A program made the position numbers and the translations under genes. Below, in pieces: positions 1-9,355 of a stretch of DNA of 52,490 nt. Source of the DNA: a virus; the IMG/VR virus record IMGVR_UViG_3300025655_000050, positions 1 to 52,490 of that record; one strand, 5' to 3'. Below the pieces are notes generated by a model that saw only the letters and a program-made list of their open reading frames with translations, made no database searches and was not told the origin of the DNA. The number at the start of each line of letters is the position of its first letter. The first letter of the stretch is position 1.

Positions 1-12
1 ATTGTTTTTAAT

Positions 13-753
13 TTATACTCTATTATTTGTTTGTATTCTAGTTTGTAGTGTGTTTTCTCTGTAATCTCTTACAGCTAATTCCACTGCTCTATTTACAATC
101 TCACGGTGAAGATACGAATTTAATTCGGATCCTGCAACACTTGTTGCACCATTTATTGTTAAACCTAATCCTCCAACTTGTGTATCAGTAGTTAAATTAC
201 TGAGGATGATTGGGTTAGGGTACTTTACGTACCTTATATTATATTGACTTAAATTTTCAGAAGACACTAATTCAACAGTATTTGAGCTATTTTCTTTAGA
301 AATATCAACTCTAAACACTTTATTTGTGTTAGGTTTTCTGAAAGGATTTTTATAACTTACCATAAACTCATCGTGAGTTATTGGCTTTACTATCACTACT
401 TTTCCGTTCAAGCATGATACTGAGCTAGATATTGTAGCTGTTTCAGCAACAATGAACATAATGTCATTTGGTAGAGAAAACATCTTAGAGTCTTCCACTA
501 AACCTCTATTTGAGGCAACAACATCAGTTGCTTTGTAATCTTTCACTAACTCATTAAGAGCTCTTCTCTGGTGTTCAGAATCCTCAAAACTTTGTCTTGA
601 AGGATTGCCTCCTGTATATAATGACTTTACCAACTCTTCTTGCGCTGTGGTTAGATACACGGATCTTTCATAATTATCAAGACCCGGTGCACCTTCTCCT
701 AATGTGTTATTATATAGTAAGTCAAATTCTGATCTGAATTCTGCTACTGTCAT
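13..753 (-). CDS. Head-tail connector / ring-like structural protein
   Basis: A 246-residue protein, last complete gene of the leftward late operon. Its N-terminus (MTVAEFRSEFDLLYNN, then PGLDNYERSVYLTTAQEELVK) is a pattern I remember from proteins encoded just after the capsid gene in crAss-like phages, where related products form rings between portal and tail. No signal peptide or membrane segment is seen. It starts 4 nt after the stop of the 298-residue gene (TAATTAAATG), so the two are almost certainly co-transcribed. The family match is from memory and the ring role is inferred from position. Confidence 0.6.
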   Translation of the reverse strand: MTVAEFRSEFDLLYNNTLGEGAPGLDNYERSVYLTTAQEELVKSLYTGGNPSRQSFEDSEHQRRALNELVKDYKATDVVASNRGLVEDSKMFSLPNDIMFIVAETATISSSVSCLNGKVVIVKPITHDEFMVSYKNPFRKPNTNKVFRVDISKENSSNTVELVSSENLSQYNIRYVKYPNPIILSNLTTDTQVGGLGLTINGATSVAGSELNSYLHREIVNRAVELAVRDYRENTLQTRIQTNNRV

Positions 754-757
754 TTAA

Positions 758-1654
758 TTACTCTCTAGTATTCTTTAATTTTGCTTCTAAAGTCAACCTC
801 ATCTCTTGTCCTAGTGGACTTGCAAGATATGCCGCCGCTACTTCTAACGTTGGAGTATCTCCCTCAGAAAGTGGCTCTCCTTCTTTAGTATAGAACTTCT
901 TGTCTTTCTTATCAATCACATTGTGCTCATGGCACTCTTCAATAAGAACCTTAGTTGTGATGAATTTGTCATTCGTAATTGCTACGAACAAGTTAGGATC
1001 TGCTTCAATCATCTTAGCAGTTTCAATCTGTAAGAAATCTAATTTCTGATTCTTAGCAGTGTATCTACCTAAGTTTCTCAAGATGTATCTCAATACAGCT
1101 TTGTTGTTCTTGTATTCAACATATTTTTCAAATGCTAATACTTTGTTTCCAACAGCAGCTTTGTCTTTTAAAGTTTGCTCTCCTTCTGCAACTAATACAA
1201 ACCTATAAGTAGCTTTGTCTCTAATTTCGTCAAGGCTACCAGCCACTAAAGGACTAACTTTTAAGACTTTATATCTGATATAATCATACGGATCAGAAAG
1301 ATCCAATACCATATCATCTTTTCCTAAGTAAATTGGGAAAATACCATTCTCCTTATTACTTTCTTTCCAGAAGTCTGAATAAATAGATAGATTAACTCCA
1401 CCTAATACGAATTCTAATCCTTCTTTCTCTTTGTTGGTAAGAACATTTTTCATCTTCTTATTGTCCAACGTCGGAGCAGGTATTGCTATCTCTGTTCCGT
1501 TAAATAATCCTCCATAGCCAACATGCTTTGGATCCTTGATGTTAGTACTAGTCTTTACTAAATACTTAACAGTCACTGTTTCATTCCTTAAAAAATCTGT
1601 TACAGGAGTTGTATCCTTAACAGCATCTTCTGATACTTTTGCTTTCGCGCTCAT
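758..1654 (-). CDS. Virion-associated protein of unknown function downstream of the capsid gene
   Basis: 298 residues, Lys/Glu rich and soluble. It lies between the capsid gene and the ring-like protein, which suggests a head-completion or capsid-accessory role. The C-terminal third carries a helix-turn-strand run (KVLIEECHEHNVI, then YTKEGEPLSEGD) and ends in a helix (SPLGQEMRLTLEAKL). This tail resembles the ends of hypothetical Bacteroidota phage proteins as I remember them. No enzymatic motif is visible. Transcripts reaching it must pass the hairpin at 1742-1772 or start at the gene itself. Function not recognised. Confidence 0.55.
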   Translation of the reverse strand: MSAKAKVSEDAVKDTTPVTDFLRNETVTVKYLVKTSTNIKDPKHVGYGGLFNGTEIAIPAPTLDNKKMKNVLTNKEKEGLEFVLGGVNLSIYSDFWKESNKENGIFPIYLGKDDMVLDLSDPYDYIRYKVLKVSPLVAGSLDEIRDKATYRFVLVAEGEQTLKDKAAVGNKVLAFEKYVEYKNNKAVLRYILRNLGRYTAKNQKLDFLQIETAKMIEADPNLFVAITNDKFITTKVLIEECHEHNVIDKKDKKFYTKEGEPLSEGDTPTLEVAAAYLASPLGQEMRLTLEAKLKNTRE

Positions 1655-1741
1655 TCTTCCTAAATTTAATATAAATAATTCTTCCTAATTCTCCTTATAA
1701 TAATGTGGATTTGATAAAGTTCAATATTCCACTAAAACTTA

Positions 1742-1772
1742 AATAATGCCCTCTCCGAAGAGAGGGATTATT
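1742..1772 (-). terminator. Stem-loop terminator after the major capsid gene
   Basis: A perfect 7-bp stem (CCCTCTC with GAGAGGG, 1749-1766) closes a UUCG tetraloop when read on the minus strand. It is extended by an AATAAT/ATTATT helix across one bulged base. It sits 10 nt beyond the capsid stop codon. The downstream tract (CATTATTT) is only moderately U-rich, so it may be a partial terminator or an mRNA 3'-end stabiliser that sets the high capsid expression apart. Confidence 0.7.
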
Positions 1773-1781
1773 ATAAAACTA

Positions 1782-3281
1782 TTACGCTAATACGTAAGGT
1801 ATCAATTGCGCTGTTCTAGTTGGATCGTAAACTACGACACCTAACTGACAGAACTTAGTGATTGTACCAGCATCCTCTAAAGTACCCATGTTACCATTGT
1901 TGATAGCTCCGGTGAAAGGATTTCTGAAGCCCCATTGGTAACCTCTGATTTCTTCTTTACCTTTAACTTTCACAGTTTGGATATTTGGCTCTTCTGGAGT
2001 TCCGATGTAGAATATATCGAATCTATAAGATTCAGCTACACCATTACTTCCTGGGATACGTATTGTGTTACGTACTTTGTCATCATAGAAGTCATCAACC
2101 TCTAATTTAACTGTTACACCGTTTGGCGCCATGTACTCAGTGAACTGGAATCCAGCCTTCATGGCATTACTATGTAATGGAGAAGTAGTTGAACTTACAG
2201 TTTGAGCGTTGGTTCCTGGAGTAGATACGTTAGTTGCCCATCCTGAAGTTGTCTGTAAGACAGCTTTGTGGAATTCAGCGGCACCTCTTTCACCTGTTCT
2301 CAAGATGAATACACGTTGGTCAAATCCTAATTTACCTTCAGATAATCCGAAAAGGATTTCTTCTAACATCTCGATAGAGAAGTCATTGTAGTAGTAAGTA
2401 TTTGATTGCTCCATTTGCTCACGGATACCAGATCCGATTTTGATAGATCTTCCAGATACATCTTTGTTGTGGTATTCACCATCAGCAGTTCTGTTAGATT
2501 TACCATAAAGCAAATATTTGTTTTTGTACATTGAGAATTCTTGCTCAACCAACCAGTCTTCGTAAAGAGCTAATGTTGGGAAAACTTTTTTCTCACCAGA
2601 CTTAGTAAGTACAGGAATACCCATAACTACTTTCTTGCCTGTTGCATCACCTGGTAATTTGTGGTCAATTCTAATAGTGGTTAACTCACCTCTCATAGAA
2701 ACAGGAGTAACTCTACGAACTCCACCTACTTCTCTGGAAAGACCTTTTCCAACTGGAGCGAACTCTTCGTTGAATCTTTTACCTGATACTAATTCTTCAC
2801 CTGGGATACCATCTCTGCTTGATCCAGCTGTTTCACAAGTGTAAACCCAAAGGTTACCTTCTGCTTGGCCATCATCAATTACTCGGATAGGATATACCTC
2901 ATTTTTCTCACCTACGATTATCTCACCTTTGAAGAACCATTGTTCTGGGAAAGCTAATTCGAAAGTTGTTCCACCTTCACCAACGTTGTTGGTTCCTGAT
3001 GTTACTGCTGCACCTTTATAGCGTGCTTCGAACAATGGAATATTTCTACGAGAGCTACCTATAAGTTCCCAATAGAATTCATTGTCATTTTCTACATACT
3101 TAGTCTCAAACATGTTTAGCATATTCTCAAGAGATTTACCTCTATGGATAGCTAAAAGTTTGATCATAGCGTCATTGATCTTTTGAGGAGCTGCTTTCCA
3201 AATTGCACCTAAAGTGTTCTCTGGATTTATCATTCCTGCAAAAGCTTTTGCGTCAGTTACCTGAAATCTACCTAATTGCAT
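1782..3281 (-). CDS. Major capsid protein
   Basis: 499 residues, the usual size for crAss-like capsid proteins, which take the HK97 fold. The N-terminus reads GRFQVTDAKAFAGMINPENT, followed by an E-loop-like stretch (SSRRNIPLFEARYKGAAVTS) and an aromatic-rich body. It follows a scaffold-like gene (26 nt gap) and has its own stem-loop behind it, as expected for a strongly expressed capsid gene. Fold and role are inferred from context, size and remembered sequence patterns; no catalytic motif is expected. Confidence 0.75.
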   Translation of the reverse strand: MQLGRFQVTDAKAFAGMINPENTLGAIWKAAPQKINDAMIKLLAIHRGKSLENMLNMFETKYVENDNEFYWELIGSSRRNIPLFEARYKGAAVTSGTNNVGEGGTTFELAFPEQWFFKGEIIVGEKNEVYPIRVIDDGQAEGNLWVYTCETAGSSRDGIPGEELVSGKRFNEEFAPVGKGLSREVGGVRRVTPVSMRGELTTIRIDHKLPGDATGKKVVMGIPVLTKSGEKKVFPTLALYEDWLVEQEFSMYKNKYLLYGKSNRTADGEYHNKDVSGRSIKIGSGIREQMEQSNTYYYNDFSIEMLEEILFGLSEGKLGFDQRVFILRTGERGAAEFHKAVLQTTSGWATNVSTPGTNAQTVSSTTSPLHSNAMKAGFQFTEYMAPNGVTVKLEVDDFYDDKVRNTIRIPGSNGVAESYRFDIFYIGTPEEPNIQTVKVKGKEEIRGYQWGFRNPFTGAINNGNMGTLEDAGTITKFCQLGVVVYDPTRTAQLIPYVLA

Positions 3282-3307
3282 TTATTAATTGTTTAAAAAA
3301 GTTGTTA

Positions 3308-4405
3308 CTATTCTATTTGTAAATCTTTAAGATCAGCTAATGTAAAAGTTCCATCATCATCCGGTACATCTGTGTTGATGCGTCCATTTTCAGTGAAATC
3401 AGCTCCTCTTAAGAGAGTTTCAATATTTTTAGAGATATCTGTTTCTTTAGCATTACCAAATACTGAGAAATCAGTTAATCCCTTTGTTACAAAGAAAATT
3501 GCTTCTAACTTAATACGAGATCCAATAGGATCTTGTTTTTGAGCTTTAATGAAAGCATTTTCCTTATTCCCTAAATCAGTAGTCATCTGTTTATATAACT
3601 CATCTCTTTGTTCTTTGTTGAGTTTAATACCAGGAACTATTTCTTCAGTTTTTTCAAGATGAGACTTAATGTCATTGATAGAATTTTTCTCGTCATCTTT
3701 AGCTGCTTGGATTGCATCAGCTATTTTCTTTTCTTCTATTCCGATAATAGATGATAATGCTAATTTAGCATCTTCTATATCAGATCCGGAATCAATACTT
3801 CTTTGAGCTAAAATATCAGCTCTTTCTTTATTGTATCCTCTACTCAAGAAATCTTGAGCAATAACTCCTTTACGGAATTCTAAGTTTGCATCAGATTCAA
3901 TATATTCATCTGAAACTCCTTTTAATTTCTCTACAACGTTAAGTTGTTTCGAAACTGCTGTGGCATCTAAGCCAGCTTCTGAAGCTTCTTTGATTGTTTT
4001 TTGTGTAACAGTCAATCTCGAATCCACTTCTTTTTGAATTGCAGCATTTAAATCTTCTAACGATTTAATACTTGCTGTATCTTCAAGTCCAGGTAAAACT
4101 CCGCTAGTTTTGAATTGGTTAGCTAGGTTTGAATAAAGCTGTTCAGTATCATTCGGTTTAGGAGAGGAAGAATTGCTTCCCGCATCATCACCTGAAGTTT
4201 TACCTCCCTGAACTTGTGTTTCTTTTCCCTTAGCTACGCTCTCTGAATCATCTTGATCCTCACCAGTGGGTTTATTTTTTTCTTTTGAGTCTTGGGCCTT
4301 GCCTAAGTCTTCTAATTCTTTGTCACTTGCAGTTGTAAACTCTTCAAACAGTCCGTCTGTACTGTTGTCATCAAAAGCAAGATCATTTAATGTTAATCCT
4401 TCCAT
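3308..4405 (-). CDS. Scaffolding-like coiled-coil protein upstream of the capsid gene
   Basis: 365 residues. Roughly the first 90 are acidic and disordered (many D, S, G, Q). The middle is charged helix with coiled-coil character (repeated K/E/A heptads near 120-290), and the end is acidic (DVPDDDGTFTLADLKDLQIE). The gene directly precedes the major capsid gene. This combination is typical of phage scaffolding proteins, but no protease or delta-domain signature is visible. It could instead be an internal head protein. It follows a late promoter candidate at 4437-4483. Confidence 0.55.
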   Translation of the reverse strand: MEGLTLNDLAFDDNSTDGLFEEFTTASDKELEDLGKAQDSKEKNKPTGEDQDDSESVAKGKETQVQGGKTSGDDAGSNSSSPKPNDTEQLYSNLANQFKTSGVLPGLEDTASIKSLEDLNAAIQKEVDSRLTVTQKTIKEASEAGLDATAVSKQLNVVEKLKGVSDEYIESDANLEFRKGVIAQDFLSRGYNKERADILAQRSIDSGSDIEDAKLALSSIIGIEEKKIADAIQAAKDDEKNSINDIKSHLEKTEEIVPGIKLNKEQRDELYKQMTTDLGNKENAFIKAQKQDPIGSRIKLEAIFFVTKGLTDFSVFGNAKETDISKNIETLLRGADFTENGRINTDVPDDDGTFTLADLKDLQIE

Positions 4406-4436
4406 TGTTTATTATATATAATAATTCTCCTTACAT

Positions 4437-4483
4437 GCGAAAATACGCAATCAATCACTGTTTTTATAGCACGCATTATAGCT
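4437..4483 (-). promoter_or_regulatory. Late promoter candidate ahead of the scaffold-capsid unit
   Basis: On the minus strand AGCTATAAT (4475-4483) is followed after exactly 29 nt by TATTTTCGC (4437-4445). The same upstream word with the same 29-nt gap occurs before the holin and portal genes. The second box resembles the Bacteroidota -7 element TAnnTTTG. An AAGGAG sequence lies further down, before the ATG at 4405. Confidence 0.6.
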
Positions 4484-4492
4484 AAAACGTTA

Positions 4493-5137
4493 CTATTTTA
4501 GTATTGTCCATGACTTTTTAAAGCCAATATACTTGTTTCCTTGAGTGTCTATACCGCCTCCCCAAGCGTTTCCATTCTGTGTTTGAAAGTATAAATCAAA
4601 CTTAATATCAGGCTGACTTGTTCCTGTTGGTGGTAAAACTAATTCTAATCCAGTTAGCACTGTCATCTTTGGTCTAACATGCATTACTTCTGGAGTGTAT
4701 GTAAATTTTTTCTCTTTAATATCATAATTAACACGGTAGGCTAATAATGACCCGCGCGTCTTAGCGTACAAGTCAACCTTTATAGTGTCGTTATCAATAG
4801 CAACCTCATTGTACTCTTTAATCTGAATAGATTCTAAGTATAGATTACGAGCCTCAATACTATCCTTCTCCTTTATAGCTTTTTCGTACTTATTCTTGTA
4901 TTCTTGATCAACTATAATCTCAGTGTCTCCTTTTATGTATACAGGCACCTCAATAACTTCCGGATCAGGAATAGAATCATTATCATTATCAATGTTAACA
5001 ACTCCTGAAGATCCTGATGATCCAGGAATAGTAATTGTAATAGGATCTGGAATTGGCTCCGGCCTAGTATTAATATAAATCATTACTGCTAAAGCAATGA
5101 CCAACCCTACTATTACATAATTTTTTATCTTCTCCAT
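4493..5137 (-). CDS. Membrane-anchored lysis-cassette protein, spanin-like
   Basis: 214 residues with one N-terminal membrane segment (about residues 7-22, VIVGLVIALAVMIY). A Pro/Gly/Asp-rich linker and a short charged helix (about 75-110) follow, and the end is beta-rich (FDLYFQTQNGNAWGGG). Its position directly after endolysin and holin, with an inner-membrane anchor and a long periplasmic part, suggests a spanin-type protein that disrupts the outer membrane. The spanin role is inference; similar proteins in Bacteroidota phages carry only DUF labels. Its start is 1 nt from the endolysin stop. Confidence 0.5.
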   Translation of the reverse strand: MEKIKNYVIVGLVIALAVMIYINTRPEPIPDPITITIPGSSGSSGVVNIDNDNDSIPDPEVIEVPVYIKGDTEIIVDQEYKNKYEKAIKEKDSIEARNLYLESIQIKEYNEVAIDNDTIKVDLYAKTRGSLLAYRVNYDIKEKKFTYTPEVMHVRPKMTVLTGLELVLPPTGTSQPDIKFDLYFQTQNGNAWGGGIDTQGNKYIGFKKSWTILK

Positions 5138-5138
5138 T

Positions 5139-5612
5139 TTATTTTATTTCAAAATGTGGCATATCATCCAAACTCTGATCAAATATAATTATACCATCTG
5201 AATCCCAATTTCCTCCCCATCTTATGTTATGTGTAATTTCTCCCTTATCTTTTAATTCTCTTGCGCAAGAATCTATAATTCCCGCAACATATGCTAAGTG
5301 CATTCCATCGTATGATATTTTCTTTCTAGTATCAGCATCATCGTGCCACACATAAATATCAACTGCTTGTGATGGATTGTAATTATGTTTACCTTTCTTT
5401 ACAATACCATCTACATTAGTTATTGTTCCTCTATGTAGCTGTATTGTTCTACCTATCGCGTAATATGATTGCTGAGTCTCAACAGTCCTATATCCTTCTG
5501 CTATTCCGAAGTCTACATTACTTCTAGATATTGCAAGGTTTAAAACCTTTTGTATATCTACATGACATGTAGCTAATTTAGAAGCGCTATTGTTGCTAAA
5601 TTTGAATCCCAT
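5139..5612 (-). CDS. Endolysin, M15-type peptidase (L-alanyl-D-glutamate or D-Ala-D-Ala family)
   Basis: 157 residues from the ATG at 5612. The open frame runs 34 codons further upstream but overlaps the holin gene, and homology-like sequence begins only at MGFKFSNNSASKL. Zinc-site residues typical of the M15 family are visible: a His in KHNYNPSQAVDIY with its Asp, and a C-terminal His in MPHFEIK. These enzymes cut peptide bridges in peptidoglycan to release progeny. No signal peptide is seen, so export would depend on the holin encoded just before it (13 nt gap). Confidence 0.8.
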   Translation of the reverse strand: MGFKFSNNSASKLATCHVDIQKVLNLAISRSNVDFGIAEGYRTVETQQSYYAIGRTIQLHRGTITNVDGIVKKGKHNYNPSQAVDIYVWHDDADTRKKISYDGMHLAYVAGIIDSCARELKDKGEITHNIRWGGNWDSDGIIIFDQSLDDMPHFEIK

Positions 5613-5625
5613 ATTCTTTTCTATT

Positions 5626-6216
5626 TTATCTTTCTTCAGGGGTTGACTTGTTGTTGTCTTCTTTGGATTCTTCCTCTTTAATGACTTGATGAATATTAAT
5701 AGCAGTCTCCACATTTATTTTTGGTTTGTTTTCTAACAGTTTCTTTAACCATTCTGGAAAAAGAAATTGTACTTTTTTTAACATATTTCTTCCACTTACA
5801 GCTTCCATATTTTCATATATACTATAAATTTCAACTATACAAGCTGCGGCTACTGCAATCTCTGATAATGTATATTCAGCTCCCATCATCATAATGCTCG
5901 ATGATTTTAAAACTAAACTATCTAAAACAATAAATACTATTATTCCAATTGCGTATTCGTAAGTTTTTCTCCATGTGGCTCTTAGGCCTGATGAATTAAT
6001 TGCATGCCAAAATTCTTTCTTTAATATACTTGATTTTACTTTTTTTAAAAATAAACTTTTTCTAATGCCAGTAAGCATGTCAACGATAATGATAATAGCA
6101 AGAGCTAATAGAATCTCTCTCATATTTAATAAAGTGGTTATAATAAGCGACACAGAAGACAGAGTAATAAACTTCTTCTTAGTCATTGTTTGCATTAGAA
6201 AAATTTGTGATTTCAT
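5626..6216 (-). CDS. Holin
   Basis: 196 residues with about four hydrophobic segments (near 17-32, 35-52, 88-104 and 117-133). It carries the motif VDMLTGIRKS, the DxxTGxxK signature of the phage_holin_4-type family. The C-terminal tail is charged. It opens the inner membrane for the endolysin encoded immediately downstream. The true start may be the ATG at 6186 (MTKKKFITLS) rather than 6216. A late promoter candidate lies just upstream at 6239-6285, so the lysis cassette has its own start. Confidence 0.72.
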   Translation of the reverse strand: MKSQIFLMQTMTKKKFITLSSVSLIITTLLNMREILLALAIIIIVDMLTGIRKSLFLKKVKSSILKKEFWHAINSSGLRATWRKTYEYAIGIIVFIVLDSLVLKSSSIMMMGAEYTLSEIAVAAACIVEIYSIYENMEAVSGRNMLKKVQFLFPEWLKKLLENKPKINVETAINIHQVIKEEESKEDNNKSTPEER

Positions 6217-6238
6217 AAAAAATATCGTGTTTGACTCT

Positions 6239-6285
6239 GTAAATATATATTAAATAGTGATTATTTAATTATTCATATTATAGCT
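6239..6285 (-). promoter_or_regulatory. Late promoter candidate ahead of the lysis cassette
   Basis: Minus strand: AGCTATAAT (6277-6285), a 29-nt gap, then TATATTTAC (6239-6247), about 22 nt before the holin ATG at 6216. Sequence and spacing match the elements at 4437-4483 and 15964-16010. Confidence 0.65.
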
Positions 6286-6298
6286 ATACTGTATAAGA

Positions 6299-9200
6299 TT
6301 AATCTTCAATATCTAGTGTTATTTCAATATCAATATTATATTCTGTTATTGAGTCAATATCAGCCGTTATAGAACCGTCTGTTTGAATTGATAACTGACC
6401 AGCAGAACCTCCATTGATTACAACCAATGTCCTAAATCTACTTGGTCTAAAACCTACTGGTAATGTACCTACATTTATTAAACCTGTTGATGTTACCGTG
6501 AATCCTCCACTAAGTATTAATCTTCCATTTATTTTCTTATACTCTATTAATCCTGAACTTATATCAGTCATATTTAGTGATAACGTAGCAAAACTAGTAG
6601 AAGGTAATGATATTACGTAAGTATTTGTATCTACACTTCCATCAGCTTTTAAAAATTGTGATGCTGTTCCTCCTCTCTTTATGAAAGAATTTGCCGCTAA
6701 ACTACTAGTAAATCTACCATCACCTGTTACATCTAGTCTATATGAGGGAGAAGTTGTACCAATACCTACATTATTTCCTACACCATCTACTGTCAAGACA
6801 TAGTTAGCTGCATTACCAAAATAGTGAAAACCACTATGGGGATCACGTTCCCAAAATACTTTAGTATCAACTCCTGGGGTTTTAAAAACATTATCAATAC
6901 CAATTGAGTTGTGATACCTAGATGTGGTCCATGAAGTTCCAGTAGCATCTCTTAAAGCGTATTCACTTATTTTTATATCATTACCACCTGACCCACCTCT
7001 ATACTGAAGTCTTCTAAACTCTTGTGAATCACCTGTAACACCTCCTAGTAAATTAACTTCATCAACAACATGAAATGCACAAGCAGGAGAAGGTTCTCCT
7101 GTCCCTACCAACAAACTACCTCTAAATGTACTATCTCCTACTCCTTGTGATGTTATTGTTCCTTTGTTTGTAAAGTTACCAGTAGTTCTTTCAAACGTAA
7201 ATCTAGTTGTAAGATTATCTTGGAATACTAAATCCCCAGTAATCCATTGAGCCCTAGCATCTGCTCCATCATGGAACATTTTAAAATCATTATCAGTACC
7301 AAGTTGTAATTTAATACTATCATTAAATGTTAAATCTCCACTAGTTTTTGTATCAGCTACATCACTTCTTAGAAATTGACCACTATTTAACGAATTAAAT
7401 AATGTTGAATTAGCAGCTGTAGCACTTATTCCTAACCATCTAGCATCACCTAAAGAGTTAAAATCTGTAATCCCATAACCTGCAATAGTTGTTGGCTTAG
7501 AAGCTAAACTAGCAAATGTAGGTTGTATAGAGGTAAAAACTCCCGTAGTAGCATTATAAGAGTTTAGAACTTGATTAGTTATTAGAGCCTTAGTTACTGC
7601 TAACTGTTTAGTAGAGGACATTATCCCTGCCTCTGCAAGCGTATTGTTTATCCAAGCTGAACCGTTCCATTTCAGAAGTTCACCACTAGTATTAGATGTA
7701 ATAGTCACGTTATTATGAGAATCTAAGCTATGAGATATTGGAGCATATAGTCCTGCGTGATCTCCCCATCCAAAAGCAGTGTTCCAGTTGGTAGAGTTGT
7801 TAGTAAGGTTCCCAGAATCCCAAACTTGTCTCCAAGCTTGTGTACTATTTATAGCGGTTGCACTGAAGCTTCTATAATACATACTTCCGTTAGAACTAAA
7901 CCCTAACTGGCTGTTATACTCTCCGGGATGTCTATTAATGTTTAGGATAGCGTTTGAATTGTCTATGGTTGGCATCCCCTGTGCTGCTGATCCTGCACTT
8001 ACTTGTCCTGTAAATATTACCCTACTTGTACCCGGGTGTGTAGTAGCACTACCGCCGTCTCCTAGAAAAGTATTTGTTTCAGATGTTAAGTATCCTGCTG
8101 AAGCGTGATTTCCCCATCCGTATGCTGTATTCCATTGTGTTGAGTTTCCACCTGTTGCTGTAACTGTTCCAGCAGAAATTATATTTCCTCTGCTGTAAAT
8201 TTCTCCAGAAAAACGAGATACACCATAAGAGGGAGAAGCCAGGCTAGGGATCACAGTATATGCCGTAGCGTCTGTTCCCGTTCCTGTCAGCTCTGTATAA
8301 GTACCTCCTACAAACTCATTTGAGTGAGTAATATTTGCAAATATAGTTCCTGTGCTGCCAGAGGTGCCAGATGGTGTTGTAACAACAACTCTAAACTCTA
8401 CTGTATTGCCTATGACTCTTAGTTGTAGTTGAACGTCATCCGAATTACTAACATAATGCCTTGGAGTGTCGAAGTCTGGCGTCCAAACAACCCAGGTATT
8501 TGACGGAATTGCAGTTATTCCATACCTAATTACATAATCCATTGCGTATGTAACTGGAACGCTATAACGATATGCTGCTCCTAAACCGCTACCACTGAAT
8601 AATAAATCAAAAGTAATAACGCCTTGCAGACTTCCAAATACAAACCTTCCTATTTCATAATATTGATAGGTATCAACAGGGTCAAAAGAAACCCCTGTTA
8701 TTGTTCTTGATCTATATTGTCTATATGGTTCTGCAGCATGGTTACCCCAGCCGTACGCTGTATCCCAATTTGAAGAATTATCTGTAAAGTCAGTTATGTC
8801 CGAGATTACGTGTGTATGACCAACAGCAGATATTCCTGCTTCTGCAAGTGTATTATTAATCCAAGCTGAGCCATTCCATTTCAACAGTTCCCCACTTGTA
8901 TTAGATGTTATAGTCACATTTGAATGTGAGTCTAAGGTATGAGGAGACGGTGTAAAAGTACTTGGTATTCCACTTAACCCCGAATAAGCAACTTGTTTCG
9001 AGGTAAATAAGCCCGTAGTGGCATTATAAGAAGTTAAAAATTGGTTTGTTACTGCTGCTTTAGTTACTGCTAGTTGCTGAGCAGAAGACATTATCCCAGC
9101 TTCAGCTAAAGTGTTGTTGATCCAACCCAAACCATCCCACTTTAAAAGCTCTCCTGCTGCTATCGTAGTTATAGTAACATCTGATAAACTTGATAATGAC

Positions 9201-9349
9201 TCTCCTGTAATATTTAAGAGGTAAGTTGACGGGTCTAATGTTCCATCTCCTTTTACAAATTGAGAGCTTGTTCCTCCAGATGTTATTAGACTATTTGCGG
9301 TTATGACACCGTCTATTGTTATATTTGACTTAGAAATTATTTCAGACAT
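6299..9349 (-). CDS. Large tail/head fibre protein with internal repeats
   Basis: 1016 residues. Two motifs recur: LLKWNGSAWINNTLAEAGI (three variants) and NWNTAFGWGDHA (about four variants). The latter is common in Bacteroidota phage fibres. A GGTxSQFxKxDG unit appears near both the N- and C-termini. The last 100 residues form a separate beta-rich tip without these repeats. The protein probably forms a trimeric adhesin recognising the host surface. It is last in a run of five fibre genes following the portal. The near-identical repeats could allow recombinational length change. Confidence 0.75.
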   Translation of the reverse strand: MSEIISKSNITIDGVITANSLITSGGTSSQFVKGDGTLDPSTYLLNITGESLSSLSDVTITTIAAGELLKWDGLGWINNTLAEAGIMSSAQQLAVTKAAVTNQFLTSYNATTGLFTSKQVAYSGLSGIPSTFTPSPHTLDSHSNVTITSNTSGELLKWNGSAWINNTLAEAGISAVGHTHVISDITDFTDNSSNWDTAYGWGNHAAEPYRQYRSRTITGVSFDPVDTYQYYEIGRFVFGSLQGVITFDLLFSGSGLGAAYRYSVPVTYAMDYVIRYGITAIPSNTWVVWTPDFDTPRHYVSNSDDVQLQLRVIGNTVEFRVVVTTPSGTSGSTGTIFANITHSNEFVGGTYTELTGTGTDATAYTVIPSLASPSYGVSRFSGEIYSRGNIISAGTVTATGGNSTQWNTAYGWGNHASAGYLTSETNTFLGDGGSATTHPGTSRVIFTGQVSAGSAAQGMPTIDNSNAILNINRHPGEYNSQLGFSSNGSMYYRSFSATAINSTQAWRQVWDSGNLTNNSTNWNTAFGWGDHAGLYAPISHSLDSHNNVTITSNTSGELLKWNGSAWINNTLAEAGIMSSTKQLAVTKALITNQVLNSYNATTGVFTSIQPTFASLASKPTTIAGYGITDFNSLGDARWLGISATAANSTLFNSLNSGQFLRSDVADTKTSGDLTFNDSIKLQLGTDNDFKMFHDGADARAQWITGDLVFQDNLTTRFTFERTTGNFTNKGTITSQGVGDSTFRGSLLVGTGEPSPACAFHVVDEVNLLGGVTGDSQEFRRLQYRGGSGGNDIKISEYALRDATGTSWTTSRYHNSIGIDNVFKTPGVDTKVFWERDPHSGFHYFGNAANYVLTVDGVGNNVGIGTTSPSYRLDVTGDGRFTSSLAANSFIKRGGTASQFLKADGSVDTNTYVISLPSTSFATLSLNMTDISSGLIEYKKINGRLILSGGFTVTSTGLINVGTLPVGFRPSRFRTLVVINGGSAGQLSIQTDGSITADIDSITEYNIDIEITLDIED

Positions 9350-9355
9350 ATCTTA